DNA from: Oscillospiraceae bacterium
GTDB lineage: Bacteria > Bacillota_A > Clostridia > Oscillospirales > Ruminococcaceae
Assembly (NCBI GenBank): GCA_004558145.1
Contig: SFDQ01000001.1
Location: 579,473-643,472, forward strand
Length of the DNA: 64,000 nucleotides
Direction: 5' to 3'
Shown here: one piece after another, positions 25,171-33,370 of the stretch
How positions within the stretch are numbered: the stretch's first letter is position 1
Layout of the letters: the number at the start of each line of letters is the position of its first letter
Made by a program: the position numbers and the translations under genes
The notes under the pieces: model-generated
The model's input: only the letters and a program-made list of their open reading frames with translations
What the model was told of the DNA's origin: nothing
Database searches by the model: none

Positions 25171-25316
25171 TACAGGTGCTTCACCCGGTCGTGCTCTTCG
25201 GCCTTCTTGGCGTCGTTCCACTTGTCCATGGTGCCCACCAGATAGCCGGTGATGCGGCGGATGCGCTCGAACTGGACGTCCTTGCCCACGACGGATTGTT
25301 TCTGCATTGCAGCCAT
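25170..25316 (-). CDS. Stand-alone glycyl-radical domain of class III ribonucleotide reductase (split NrdD C-terminus)
   Basis: 48 residues containing RRITGYLVGTMDKWNDAKK and ending RVKHL. This matches the tail of one-piece NrdD proteins such as that of E. coli, where RRVCGYLG holds the radical glycine and the chain ends near RVKHL, so Gly24 is the expected radical site. The large NrdD gene upstream ends after its zinc-site cysteines and lacks this tail. The small gene has its own AAGGAGG eight bases before ATG 25316 and probably its own TGATATAAT promoter, so it is not a simple frameshift. It would bind the large subunit and be activated by NrdG. Confidence 0.88.
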   Translation of the reverse strand: MAAMQKQSVVGKDVQFERIRRITGYLVGTMDKWNDAKKAEEHDRVKHL

Positions 25317-25362
25317 GATGTTTCCTCCTTGGACCTTTCCCGGTCTTGTCAAAAATCGTTAT

Positions 25363-25378
25363 CGTTATTATATCACGT
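25363..25378 (-). promoter_or_regulatory. Possible promoter before the glycyl-radical/nrdG pair
   Basis: GTGATATAATAACG on the minus strand contains an extended -10 (TGA then TATAAT) within the 123-bp gap between nrdD and the 48-aa gene. No good -35. It would allow the radical domain and activator to be made independently of the large subunit. Confidence 0.4.
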
Positions 25379-25439
25379 TCGGCGGGCGGCGGCATGTTGC
25401 ACCGGCAACACCGGGCGTTCGCCCCGCGTTTTCAAAAGT

Positions 25440-27725
25440 TCATTCGCACCCGCAGAAGGTGGGCACGCTGGGGTATTTCTTGCGAAGCTCGGCCAGCTTT
25501 TCGGGGCTGAGGGCCTCGCCGCTGCGGCGGCCGCACCGGGGGCACACATCGCCGATCACGCCCACATAGCCGCACACGGGGTCGCGGTCGACGGGGTGGT
25601 TGATGCTGCCGTAGCCCACGCCCGCGTCGTGCATGCAGCGCACCACGCTCTCGAAGGCCTCCAGGTTGTTGGCGGTGTCCCCGTCCAGCTCCACATAGCT
25701 GATGTGGCCGGCGTTGGTGAGGGCGTGATAGGGCGCTTCCTTCTGGATCTTGTCGTAGGCAGAGATCTGGAACCACACGGGGATGTGGAAGCTGTTGGTG
25801 TAGTACTCGCGGTCGGTGACGCCGGGGATGACGCCGAAGCGCTTCTTGTCCATCCGGGTGAAGCGGCCGGAAAGGCCCTCCGCCGGGGTGGCCAGCAGGG
25901 TGAAGTTCATCTTCATTTCCTGGCTCTTCTTGTCGCAGAAGTCGCGCATGTGCTTGACGATCTCCAGGCCCTTCTTCTGCATCTCCTCGCTCTCGCCGTG
26001 GTGGTGGCCGTAGAGGGCGGTGAGGGTCTCGGCCAGGCCGATGAAGCCGATGGAGAGGGTGCCGTGCTTCAGCACCTCGCGCACCTCGTCGGCGGGGCCC
26101 AGGTTGTCGCTGTCCAGCCAGACGCCCTGGCCCATCAGGAAGGGGTAGTTGTAGACCCGCTTGGCCGCCTGGATCTCGTAGCGGTCCAGCAGCTGCTGGG
26201 CCACCAGCTCCAGCATGGAGTCCAGCTTTTTGTAGAAGGCAGCCTCGTCGTGGTCGGCCAGGATGGCCAGACGGGGCAGGTTGATGGAGGTGAAGGACAG
26301 GTTGCCGCGGCTGTAGCTGATCTGGCGGTCAGGGTCGTAGACGTTGCCCATCACGCGGGTGCGGCAGCCCATGGTGGCCACCTCGGTCTCGGGATGGCCG
26401 GGCTTGTAGTACTGGAGGTTGAAGGGCGCGTCCAGGAAGACGTAGTTCGGGAACAGGCGCTTGGCGCTGACCTTCATGCTCAGCTTGAACAGGTCGTAGT
26501 TGGGGTCGCCCTCGTTGTAGTTGACCCCCTCCTTGACCTTGAAGATGTGGATGGGGAAGATGGGCGTTTCGCCGTGGCCCAGGCCCGCGTCCTCCGCCAG
26601 CAGGATGTTGCGGATGGCCATGCGGCCCTCGGGGGAGGTGTCGGTGCCGTAGTTGATGCTGCTGAAGGGGGTCTGCGCGCCGGCGCGGGAGTGCATGGTG
26701 TTCAGGTTGTGAACGAAGCCCTCCATGGCCTGGTAGGTGTCCCGGTCGGTCTGCTTGTAGGCCCGGCGGCGGGCGGTGGCCACGATGCGCTGCGCCTCCT
26801 CGGCGGAAAGGGCGCTGGTCTCTTCCAGGGCCTTCGCCACGATGGCGTCAAACTCGTCGGCCTTCACCTCGATGCGGGGCTGCATGCCCAGCTCGTCGGC
26901 GGCCTTGTTCACCGCCGCCTCGGTCAGGGCGCTCTCGTCCTCCGAGTTCAGCAGGTCCTCCACGCCCTCGGCCAGCTTTTTGCGGTAGAGCTTGGCAAAG
27001 CTCTTGCGGATACCCTCGGCCATGCCGTAGTCAAAGTTCGGGATGGACTGGCCGCCGTGCTGGTCGTTCTGGTTGGACTGGATGGCGATGGCCGCCAGCG
27101 CCGCGTAGCTGCCGATGCTGGCAGGCTCGCGCAGGAAGCCGTGGCCGGTGGAGAAACCGCCGTGGAACAGGCGCAGGATGTCGATCTGGGTGCAGGTGGT
27201 GGTGAGGGAATAGAAATCGAAATCGTGGATGTGGATGTCGCCCTCGGAGTGGGCCTTGGCCTGCTCGGGGGTGAGCAGGTAGGCCGCGTTGTAGGCCTTG
27301 GCGCCGGCGGTGCCGATCTGCAGCATGCTGCCCATGGCGGTGTTGCCGTCGATGTTGGCGTTGTCGCGCTTCATGTCGCTGATGCGGGCGTCCACGTTGG
27401 TGATCTCGTCGATGGTCTTCATCAGGCTGGTGTTCGCCTCGCGGATGCGGGTGCGGTTGGCCCGGTACAGGATGTACTTCTTGGCCGCCTCGTCGTGGCC
27501 GCACTCCATCAGGCCGGTCTCCACCGCGTCCTGGATCTGCTCGATCTGGGGGGATTCCTCGCCGCAGTCCACCTCCAGGTGGCGGGCCACCTTGTTGGCC
27601 ACGCGGGCCGCTTCCCGCGCGTCGCCCTCGCCGGCGGCCTCCAGGGCCTTGAGCACGGCGGCCGCGATCTTGCCCTCGTCGAACAAAACTACGCGGCCAT
27701 CCCGCTTGATAACGCTTTTGATCAT
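25440..27725 (-). CDS. nrdD: Anaerobic (class III) ribonucleoside-triphosphate reductase, large subunit lacking the glycyl-radical tail
   Basis: 761 residues. An N-terminal ATP-cone (MIKSVIKRDGRVVLFDEGKI) controls activity. The catalytic barrel follows, with MGCRTRVMGN including a probable active-site cysteine. The C-terminal zinc site is DPVCGYVG ... VCPRCGRR plus the final FCGCE. Class III enzymes normally continue with a R-x-x-GY radical segment; here the protein stops before it, and the segment is supplied by the separate 48-aa gene downstream. The enzyme makes dNTPs under anaerobiosis. AGGAGGAG lies upstream of the ATG, and a promoter with a NrdR-like box lies about 110 bp away. Confidence 0.95.
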   Translation of the reverse strand: MIKSVIKRDGRVVLFDEGKIAAAVLKALEAAGEGDAREAARVANKVARHLEVDCGEESPQIEQIQDAVETGLMECGHDEAAKKYILYRANRTRIREANTSLMKTIDEITNVDARISDMKRDNANIDGNTAMGSMLQIGTAGAKAYNAAYLLTPEQAKAHSEGDIHIHDFDFYSLTTTCTQIDILRLFHGGFSTGHGFLREPASIGSYAALAAIAIQSNQNDQHGGQSIPNFDYGMAEGIRKSFAKLYRKKLAEGVEDLLNSEDESALTEAAVNKAADELGMQPRIEVKADEFDAIVAKALEETSALSAEEAQRIVATARRRAYKQTDRDTYQAMEGFVHNLNTMHSRAGAQTPFSSINYGTDTSPEGRMAIRNILLAEDAGLGHGETPIFPIHIFKVKEGVNYNEGDPNYDLFKLSMKVSAKRLFPNYVFLDAPFNLQYYKPGHPETEVATMGCRTRVMGNVYDPDRQISYSRGNLSFTSINLPRLAILADHDEAAFYKKLDSMLELVAQQLLDRYEIQAAKRVYNYPFLMGQGVWLDSDNLGPADEVREVLKHGTLSIGFIGLAETLTALYGHHHGESEEMQKKGLEIVKHMRDFCDKKSQEMKMNFTLLATPAEGLSGRFTRMDKKRFGVIPGVTDREYYTNSFHIPVWFQISAYDKIQKEAPYHALTNAGHISYVELDGDTANNLEAFESVVRCMHDAGVGYGSINHPVDRDPVCGYVGVIGDVCPRCGRRSGEALSPEKLAELRKKYPSVPTFCGCE

Positions 27726-27836
27726 GATGCAAACTCCTCCTGACCCGGCTTCGCGCCTTGCTTTGCGCTGTGTCGGCCCCCCATGCGCGCCGTTTGGTCA
27801 TTCTCTGTATTTTGGGGTGAAAACGCTACTTAAAAC

Positions 27837-27866
27837 ATTATGACACCTACATATAGTGGCTGTCAA
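27837..27866 (-). promoter_or_regulatory. nrdD promoter with NrdR-box-like operator in its spacer
   Basis: TTGACA (27866-27861), an 18-base spacer and CATAAT (27842-27837) on the minus strand. The spacer contains CCACTATATGTAGG (within 27859-27843), close to the NrdR repressor consensus ACACTATATNTAGTGT, though the right half is shifted one base. A weaker CTAC-containing repeat lies 21 bp away (27826-27829). Confidence 0.6.
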
Positions 27867-27930
27867 TATGACCGGGCGCAAAATTAGCGCCAAGGTTTGG
27901 ATGAATTTTTTGTGAGTTTTGCTTTTCGCG

Positions 27931-27959
27931 TTCAAAAGGGCGCGAAAACATGCTACAAT
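27931..27959 (+). promoter_or_regulatory. Promoter for the YgjP-like gene
   Basis: TTCAAA, exactly 17 bases, then TACAAT with an extended TGC before it. The remaining 80 bp to the GTG start contain nothing else recognisable. Confidence 0.65.
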
Positions 27960-28040
27960 GGAAAGCGCACGGTGCGCCGAAACGGCGCACAATATCCTAT
28001 TATACCCCCCTGCGGGGAAAAGAAAAGGGGGTCCGCCGCC

Positions 28041-28595
28041 GTGGAGCAAAAAGAATTTCGCAGCGCCGGCGGCGTGGACTACGCCCTCACCCGCAAGCGG
28101 GTGAAAAACCTGAATCTGCGCCTTGGGCCGGACGGCAGCGTGCGGGTGAGCGCCCCGCTGCGGGCCAGCGCCGCCTCGGTGGACGCCTTTGTGGCCGCCC
28201 ACGCCGGGTGGGTGCAAAAGGCCCTGGCCCGGCAGAAGGCCGCCGAGGCCGCCCGGGCCGCAGCCCCCACGCCGAAGCCCGCCGACTGCCTGCCTCTGTT
28301 CCAGGCGGTGAGCGACGGGGTGTTCCCCCGGTTCGCGGGGGTGCTGGGGGGCCGGAAGCCCATTATAAAGGTGCGGGACATGCGCACCCGCTGGGGCAGC
28401 TGCCACCCCGCCAAGCGGCAGATCACCCTGGCGGCGCGGCTGGCGCTGCAGCCCCCCGAGGCCATTGAGTATGTGGTGGTGCACGAGTACTGCCACTTTG
28501 TGCACCCGGACCACCAGGCCGGGTTCTGGGCGCTGGTGGCAAGCATCCTGCCGGACTGGAAGGCCCGCCGGGCCCTTTTGCGAAACGCGCGCTGA
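28041..28595 (+). CDS. YgjP-like (DUF45/SprT-type) zinc metallopeptidase
   Basis: 184 residues. C-terminal metal motif VVVHEYCHFVHPDHQAGFW (HExxH plus a downstream histidine), preceded by the characteristic RDMRTRWGSC block. An N-terminal beta domain opens with ALTRKRVKNLNLRLGPDG. Family members are putative cytosolic metalloproteases, often beside restriction or repair genes; the substrate is unknown. GTG at 28041 with AAGGGGG upstream is chosen. Frames further upstream run through the promoter. It may be cotranscribed with the flippase 29 bp downstream. Confidence 0.85.
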   Translation: MEQKEFRSAGGVDYALTRKRVKNLNLRLGPDGSVRVSAPLRASAASVDAFVAAHAGWVQKALARQKAAEAARAAAPTPKPADCLPLFQAVSDGVFPRFAGVLGGRKPIIKVRDMRTRWGSCHPAKRQITLAARLALQPPEAIEYVVVHEYCHFVHPDHQAGFWALVASILPDWKARRALLRNAR

Positions 28596-28624
28596 GCGCA
28601 CCATCCACGGAAAGGAAGATCCCT

Positions 28625-30043
28625 TTGGACGCAAAGTACAAACGCCTGGCGAACAACACCCTTTTGTTCGCCATCAGCAACTTTTCGGCAAAGCTGCTCA
28701 GCATCGTGCTGCAGCCCTACATCACCTTCGCCATGGGCCAGGTGGAAGAGGTGGGCATCACCAAGCTGGTGCAGAACATCGGCTCGCTGCTCATCCCGCT
28801 GGTGAGCATGGGCGTGAGCTACGCCATCATCCGCTTCGGCCTGGACGAAAAGGTGAAGAAGGGCGCGGTGTTCACCGACGGCCTGCTCACCATCCTCACC
28901 GGCTTTGTCATCATGCTGTGCTGCTATCCGCTGCTGCGGTTCATCCCGCTGTTCGCGGAGTACGCGCCGTTCCTTTATGTGCATGTGCTGGTGAGCTGCC
29001 TGCGCACCTGGTGCACCCAGTTCGTGCGCAGCCGCCAGCTGAACCGGCTGGTGGCGGTGGACGGCGTTTTGTGCAGCGCCACCAACCTGGGCTTCACCAT
29101 CCTGTTCCTCTCCGGCTTCCACATGGGGGCCAAGGGCTATGTGCTGGCCATCATCTGCTCGGACGCCTTGAGCGCGCTGTTCGTCTTCTGCATCGCCGGG
29201 CTGGGGCGGTATCTGCGGCCCCGCTTCCACTCCATGACCCTTTGGAAGCAGATGCTGGCCTACTCGCTGCCCATGGTGCCCGCCCAGATCAGCTTCTGGG
29301 TCATCAACGCCAGCGACCTGTTCTTCGTGCAGGCCATGTGCGGCGGCTACAAGGACCAGACCGGCGAATACTGGACCGGCCTTTTGGGCGTGGGCTATTT
29401 CCTGCCCACCATCCTGTCGGTGCTGGGCACCATCTTCTATGAGGCGTGGCAGCTGTCCGCCGTGACCGAGCTGGAGGGCCGCCAGCGGTTCTTCAGCCGG
29501 GTGTTCGGCCTTTACCAGAGCCTGCTTTTCTGCTGCTGCGCGGGCATCATCCTGCTGTGCCGCCCGCTGATGTTCATCTTCAAGGCCAACTTCTTCGACG
29601 CGTGGCAGTTCGTGCCCCTGCTGGCCATCGGCACTTTGTTCAGCTGCCTGAACCAGTTCCTCAACAGCATCTACATGGTGGAAAAGCGCAGCACCCTCTC
29701 CCTCTACACCATGCTGGCGGGCGCGGTGGTCAACTGCCTTTTGAACTGGCTGTTCATCCCGGTGATGGGCCCCGTGGGCGTGACCCTGGCCAGCTTCCTG
29801 AGCTACTTCGTGGTGTTCATCCTGCGTGCGGTGAACACCCGGGGCCTGCTGGCCATCGACTTTGCCCCCCTGCGCCTTTCCCTCAACCTCATCATGGTGC
29901 TGGCCGAGGCCGGGCTGATGATCTTCCAGACCCCCTACTGGCCGCTGTGGTGCACCCTCATCACCGTGGGCGTGTGCGCCTTCAACTTCCAGGGCGTGCT
30001 GGGCATCCTGATGCAGCTTTTGGGCAAACGCCGCCGCGCTTGA
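28625..30043 (+). CDS. Polysaccharide flippase-like membrane protein (MOP superfamily)
   Basis: 472 residues with about 12-14 membrane helices. The N-terminus ANNTLLFAISNFSAKLLSI and the repeat structure fit the polysaccharide transporter (PST/Wzx) branch of the MOP exporters, which flip lipid-linked sugar repeat units outward. TTG start with GGAAAGGAAG upstream. No glycosyltransferase genes are nearby, so the substrate cannot be inferred. The stop codon lies inside the -35 box of the next gene's promoter. Confidence 0.82.
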   Translation: MDAKYKRLANNTLLFAISNFSAKLLSIVLQPYITFAMGQVEEVGITKLVQNIGSLLIPLVSMGVSYAIIRFGLDEKVKKGAVFTDGLLTILTGFVIMLCCYPLLRFIPLFAEYAPFLYVHVLVSCLRTWCTQFVRSRQLNRLVAVDGVLCSATNLGFTILFLSGFHMGAKGYVLAIICSDALSALFVFCIAGLGRYLRPRFHSMTLWKQMLAYSLPMVPAQISFWVINASDLFFVQAMCGGYKDQTGEYWTGLLGVGYFLPTILSVLGTIFYEAWQLSAVTELEGRQRFFSRVFGLYQSLLFCCCAGIILLCRPLMFIFKANFFDAWQFVPLLAIGTLFSCLNQFLNSIYMVEKRSTLSLYTMLAGAVVNCLLNWLFIPVMGPVGVTLASFLSYFVVFILRAVNTRGLLAIDFAPLRLSLNLIMVLAEAGLMIFQTPYWPLWCTLITVGVCAFNFQGVLGILMQLLGKRRRA

Positions 30044-30068
30044 CAGACGGGCGGCCGGAGGCTATACT
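30040..30068 (+). promoter_or_regulatory. Near-consensus promoter for the flavin reductase-rubredoxin gene
   Basis: TTGACA, 17 bases, TATACT. The TGA of TTGACA is the stop codon of the flippase gene. Confidence 0.85.
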
Positions 30069-30112
30069 ATAAACAGTAATAATTCCTGTTTTATGGAAAG
30101 GACGGCAGAACG

Positions 30113-30745
30113 ATGGATATGACAGCGCTTTACAAACTCAGCTGCGGGCTGTATGTCATCACCACGGTGGACGGCGGCCGGGGCGTGGGCTGCGTGGTGA
30201 ACACGGTGACCCAGGTGACCGCCGAGCCGGTGCAGGTGATGGTGGCCATCAACAAGGAGAACTTCACCGCCGGGGCGGTGCAGCGCGCCGGGCGGTTCGC
30301 CGTGTCGGTGCTGACCGAGTCGGCCCCCATGGAGCTCATCGGCCGGTTCGGCTTCCGCTCCAGCAAGGACGAGGACAAGTTCGAGGGCCTGCGGGCGGTG
30401 GAGTTCAAAGCGCTGCCCTGCCCGGCGGAGCATGTGAACGCGGTGCTGGTGTGCCGGGTGAAGGAGACGGTGGACGCGGGCAGCCACCTTTTGTTCATCG
30501 CCGAGGTGGAGGACGCCGAGACCCTCTCCAAAGAGCCCTCCATGACCTACGCCTACTACCATCAGGTGAAGAACGGCCTGACCCCGCCCAAGGCCAGCAG
30601 CTATCAGGCTGCCGCGCCGGCCCCCGCCGCCGTCACCCGCTGGCAGTGCTCGGTGTGCGGCTACATCTACGAGGGCGAGGAGCTGCCCGCAGGCTTCACC
30701 TGCCCGGTGTGCAAGCAGGGCGCCGAGGTGTTCAAAAAACTGTGA
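30113..30745 (+). CDS. Flavin reductase-rubredoxin fusion
   Basis: 210 residues. Residues 1 to about 155 are an FMN-binding flavin reductase-like domain (LYKLSCGLYVITTVDGG, then FAVSVLTESAP). An Ala/Pro linker follows, then a C-terminal rubredoxin-type iron site (about 162-210) with CSVCGYIYEGEE and FTCPVCKQG. Such fusions in anaerobes pass electrons between flavin and rubredoxin iron, often in oxygen or peroxide detoxification. Own strong promoter and terminator, so monocistronic. ATG at 30113 with GGAAAGGAC upstream. Confidence 0.9.
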   Translation: MDMTALYKLSCGLYVITTVDGGRGVGCVVNTVTQVTAEPVQVMVAINKENFTAGAVQRAGRFAVSVLTESAPMELIGRFGFRSSKDEDKFEGLRAVEFKALPCPAEHVNAVLVCRVKETVDAGSHLLFIAEVEDAETLSKEPSMTYAYYHQVKNGLTPPKASSYQAAAPAPAAVTRWQCSVCGYIYEGEELPAGFTCPVCKQGAEVFKKL

Positions 30746-30770
30746 CGGCGCATCCCGTCCGATAACGGCA

Positions 30771-30806
30771 AAAGAAGGGCACAGCTTCGGCTGTGCCCTT
30801 CTTTTT
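30771..30806 (+). terminator. Rho-independent terminator, probably bidirectional
   Basis: AGAAGGGCACAGC, TTCG tetraloop, complement, then TTTTTT. The A-rich left flank also serves the converging surface-protein gene. Confidence 0.93.
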
Positions 30807-30838
30807 TATGCCCGCGCAGCGGGAAATCGCGCTTTCCC

Positions 30839-33010
30839 TCACGCTTGCGTCAGCAGGCTTTTGCGCTTGGCCAGCAGGTAAGCCGCCATGACGATCATGC
30901 CGACCAGCGAGATCACCGCGGCGCCCAGGGCGATGTAGACGAGGGGCTCCAGGCCGGTAGCTGCCGCGCCGGCGGGGACCGCGCCGGCGTTGAGCTCGGT
31001 GCCGTCGGTGAGGGTGACGATGAGCTCGCCCTTTTCGTTGATGGCAACGCCGGCGATGCCCACGCCGTCTTCGCCCGTGATCTTGCCGAGGTTTTTCTCG
31101 GTGCCGTCGGTCAGGGTGACCACCAGCTCGCCGCTTTCGTTGAGGGCAAGCTCCGCGATGCCCACGCCGCTGGCGCCGTCCTGGCCGTCCTGACCGTCCT
31201 TGCCGGCGGTGCCGGAGGAGCCGGAGCTGCTGCCGGAGCCGGAGGCGCTGCCGCCCGAGGCCTTGACGCCGGTGTCAACGCCGCTGATCCACCAGTTGCC
31301 GTTGGCTCCGATGGTGGGGGTGTCGCCGTTGTCGCCCTTTTCGCCTTTTTCACCCTGGTCGCCCTTGTCGCCCTTCATGCCCTGCAGGGCCGAAACGGCG
31401 ATCAGGTTCTGCCAGTCGCTGTCGGCGTCGTATTTCCACTGGATGTAGCCGTCCGCCACCTGCAGCTGGACTTCCTTGCCGTCCGCGCCGGTGATGGAGG
31501 AGAGGGCGACCAGGGTCTGCCACGCGTCGTCGCCTTCGCCCTCGTAGCGCCACAGGATGCTGTCGCCGTCGTTTTTCAGCTCCACCTCGCGGCCGTCCTC
31601 GCCGTCTTCGCCTTCCAGGACGGAGAGGGGGAGCAGGTTTTTCCAGCCGGTGTCGGAGCCGGTGATGTAGCGCCACTGGATGAATTCGCTGTCGTAGTCC
31701 ACCTGCAGTTCCACTTCGCGGCCGTCCTCGCCGTCCGTGCCGTCCGCGCCGGTGATGACGTCCAGCGCCACCAGGTCACGCCATGCGCTGTCGTCTTCGC
31801 CCGCGTACCGCCACTGGATGGTGGCGCCGTCGTTTTTCAGCTCCACTTCGCGGCCGTCCGCGCCCGCGCCGGAGGTGTCCTCGGGCACCGTCAGCTCCAC
31901 AAGATGGCTGGCGTAGTCGGTTTTATAGTCGCCGTTGCACTGCTCGTTGAAGATGTACAGCGTGCTGCCTTCGGGCAGTTCGGGCAGGGTGAACACCACC
32001 GTTCCCGCGGCCTCGTCCGCCGGCTGCAGTCTGCCGTAGTGGGTGTAGGCGCCGGTGCTGTCCACCACCAGGGCGGAGATGTATTCGTTCGCGCCCGCCG
32101 CCGCGCCGCTGTAATAGAACGTGATGATGTTGCCCGCGCGATGCAGGTTCTCGATGGTGAACCCGTCGCGGCTGCTGTCTTTGAGGGTCAGCTTCCATTC
32201 GTTGCCGCTGTAATCGCCAATGGCGCTGATCTCGCCGTCCGGCTTCCCGCCGGATGCGGGGGAGCTGAAAAGGACGGCGCTGCTGTCCAGGTTGAAGGCG
32301 GGGCGGGCACTAAAATCGGCCCACACATTCAAAGAGCCCATACTGCCGCCCTTATAGGAAATCGCCACGGTCCCTCCCCCAAATCGCAAGCTGGGCGTGC
32401 GCAGCCACCAATTGTTTGCCTCCCACACTTCGGGTATGTTAAACCTGTCCGCGACGTAATCATGATACTCCTGAACGGAAATGAAAAACATTTTGTCCTG
32501 CGCCGACAGGATGCATTCGCCCCATGGCATTTCAAACAGGTCGTATTCGCCTTCGGTTTTTGCAATGCCCATCATGACGCCCTGCTCGGCGGCGGAGAAA
32601 TTGCTCGTGCTGCCCGCAAACGTCCTGCACCACGCCTGCGCGTTGCTGCCCTCCCATACAGTCGATTCGCCCGACTGATTAAAGCGCATCTCCTCCAGCA
32701 GCTCCTCCGTCATCAAAAACACGCCGTCGGTCTGCTTGTCGAAGGCTTTGTCCGCGTCCAGCACCCGCCATTTGAGCGGAGAGCCCTGGTACAGGCCAAA
32801 GTAGACGTAGTCGCTGGGATGATAGTAGCCATTGGAAAAGACCGGGTCGTTGAGGCCCGCCACCCCGGGCACGATCGCCTTGTCCGTGCCGTCGGCAAAG
32901 GCCGTGGTCTGTGCGCCCGGCACCAGCCCGATGAGCAGGCACAGGCTCAGCAGCGCGGCCAGAAGCCTGCCCGCCGGGAAGTTCCGCTTGCCGCCTTGTT
33001 GTTTTTTCAT
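30839..33010 (-). CDS. Large repeat-containing, collagen-like surface protein
   Basis: 723 residues. Signal peptide (cleavage expected near TTAFA-D, about 39), then an N-terminal DUF6273-like domain of about 230 residues marked by NNWWLRTP and SARPAFNLDSSAV. Four tandem repeats of about 45 residues follow (GREVELKNDG ... IQWRY ... W..L.AL). Next come collagen-like GxY triplets (GDKGDQGEKGEKGDNGD), Ser/Gly-rich and GKDGQDGQDG spacers, and two repeats around GELVVTLTDGTE. A C-terminal membrane helix (about 695-717) and basic tail anchor it; there is no LPxTG. It is likely displayed on the cell surface for binding. The start follows AGGAGG. Confidence 0.85.
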   Translation of the reverse strand: MKKQQGGKRNFPAGRLLAALLSLCLLIGLVPGAQTTAFADGTDKAIVPGVAGLNDPVFSNGYYHPSDYVYFGLYQGSPLKWRVLDADKAFDKQTDGVFLMTEELLEEMRFNQSGESTVWEGSNAQAWCRTFAGSTSNFSAAEQGVMMGIAKTEGEYDLFEMPWGECILSAQDKMFFISVQEYHDYVADRFNIPEVWEANNWWLRTPSLRFGGGTVAISYKGGSMGSLNVWADFSARPAFNLDSSAVLFSSPASGGKPDGEISAIGDYSGNEWKLTLKDSSRDGFTIENLHRAGNIITFYYSGAAAGANEYISALVVDSTGAYTHYGRLQPADEAAGTVVFTLPELPEGSTLYIFNEQCNGDYKTDYASHLVELTVPEDTSGAGADGREVELKNDGATIQWRYAGEDDSAWRDLVALDVITGADGTDGEDGREVELQVDYDSEFIQWRYITGSDTGWKNLLPLSVLEGEDGEDGREVELKNDGDSILWRYEGEGDDAWQTLVALSSITGADGKEVQLQVADGYIQWKYDADSDWQNLIAVSALQGMKGDKGDQGEKGEKGDNGDTPTIGANGNWWISGVDTGVKASGGSASGSGSSSGSSGTAGKDGQDGQDGASGVGIAELALNESGELVVTLTDGTEKNLGKITGEDGVGIAGVAINEKGELIVTLTDGTELNAGAVPAGAAATGLEPLVYIALGAAVISLVGMIVMAAYLLAKRKSLLTQA

Positions 33011-33283
33011 CTTCTTTCCTCCTTTTTTCAGCGCAGAGACCTCCAAACACAAAAAGGACGCACCCCGTCCACGACCGGACCGTGGATGCGGCGCGTCCTT
33101 ATGTTATTACGGATCTCAAGGGCGACACGGCGCAACGGTCTGTTCCCGTTCGCCGGGCCGTCGGGGCCCCTGCCCCGTTTGCAGAAACTTCTCCGGCAAC
33201 GTTCCGTGCAGTCTCTGTGCCCTTTTGCTGGTAAGCATCGCCGCCTTCTTTTTGTGCTTGGAAGTGAACACAGCTTCATTATA
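33011..33283 (-). other. Leader region with promoter and internal terminator-like hairpin; possible small RNA or attenuator
   Basis: A 360-bp gap without a firm gene. On the minus strand a TATAAT (33283-33278) should start transcription near 33271. At 33102-33051 a long hairpin (AAGGACGC outer stem, TCCACG/CGTGGA inner stem) ends in TTTTT just before the surface-protein ribosome site. Transcription would stop there unless the hairpin is bypassed. Between them a 40-codon frame (33238-33116, MLTSKRAQRLHG...) is open, but it is Arg/Pro-rich and is not called as a gene. The 87 bases from 33284 to 33370 hold nothing recognised. Confidence 0.4.
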
Positions 33284-33370
33284 TCGCAGGCGGCGGGGCT
33301 TGAACATCGCCCGTTTCGGGCCCCAAAACGGGTGACCCGGGGCGCGGTGCCCAAGGCGGAAAAGGCGGTT

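Noticed and set aside
25317..25440. A frameshift or sequencing error as the cause of the split NrdD
   Set aside because: The gap is 123 bp with a clean stop, a promoter-like TATAAT, a perfect ribosome site and an ATG. No shifted reading joins the two pieces. Raw reads are still the decisive check.
33116..33238. 40-codon minus-strand ORF in the surface-protein leader
   Set aside because: Arg/Pro/Gly-rich with only a moderate ribosome site. Kept as part of a possible leader RNA, not called as a gene.
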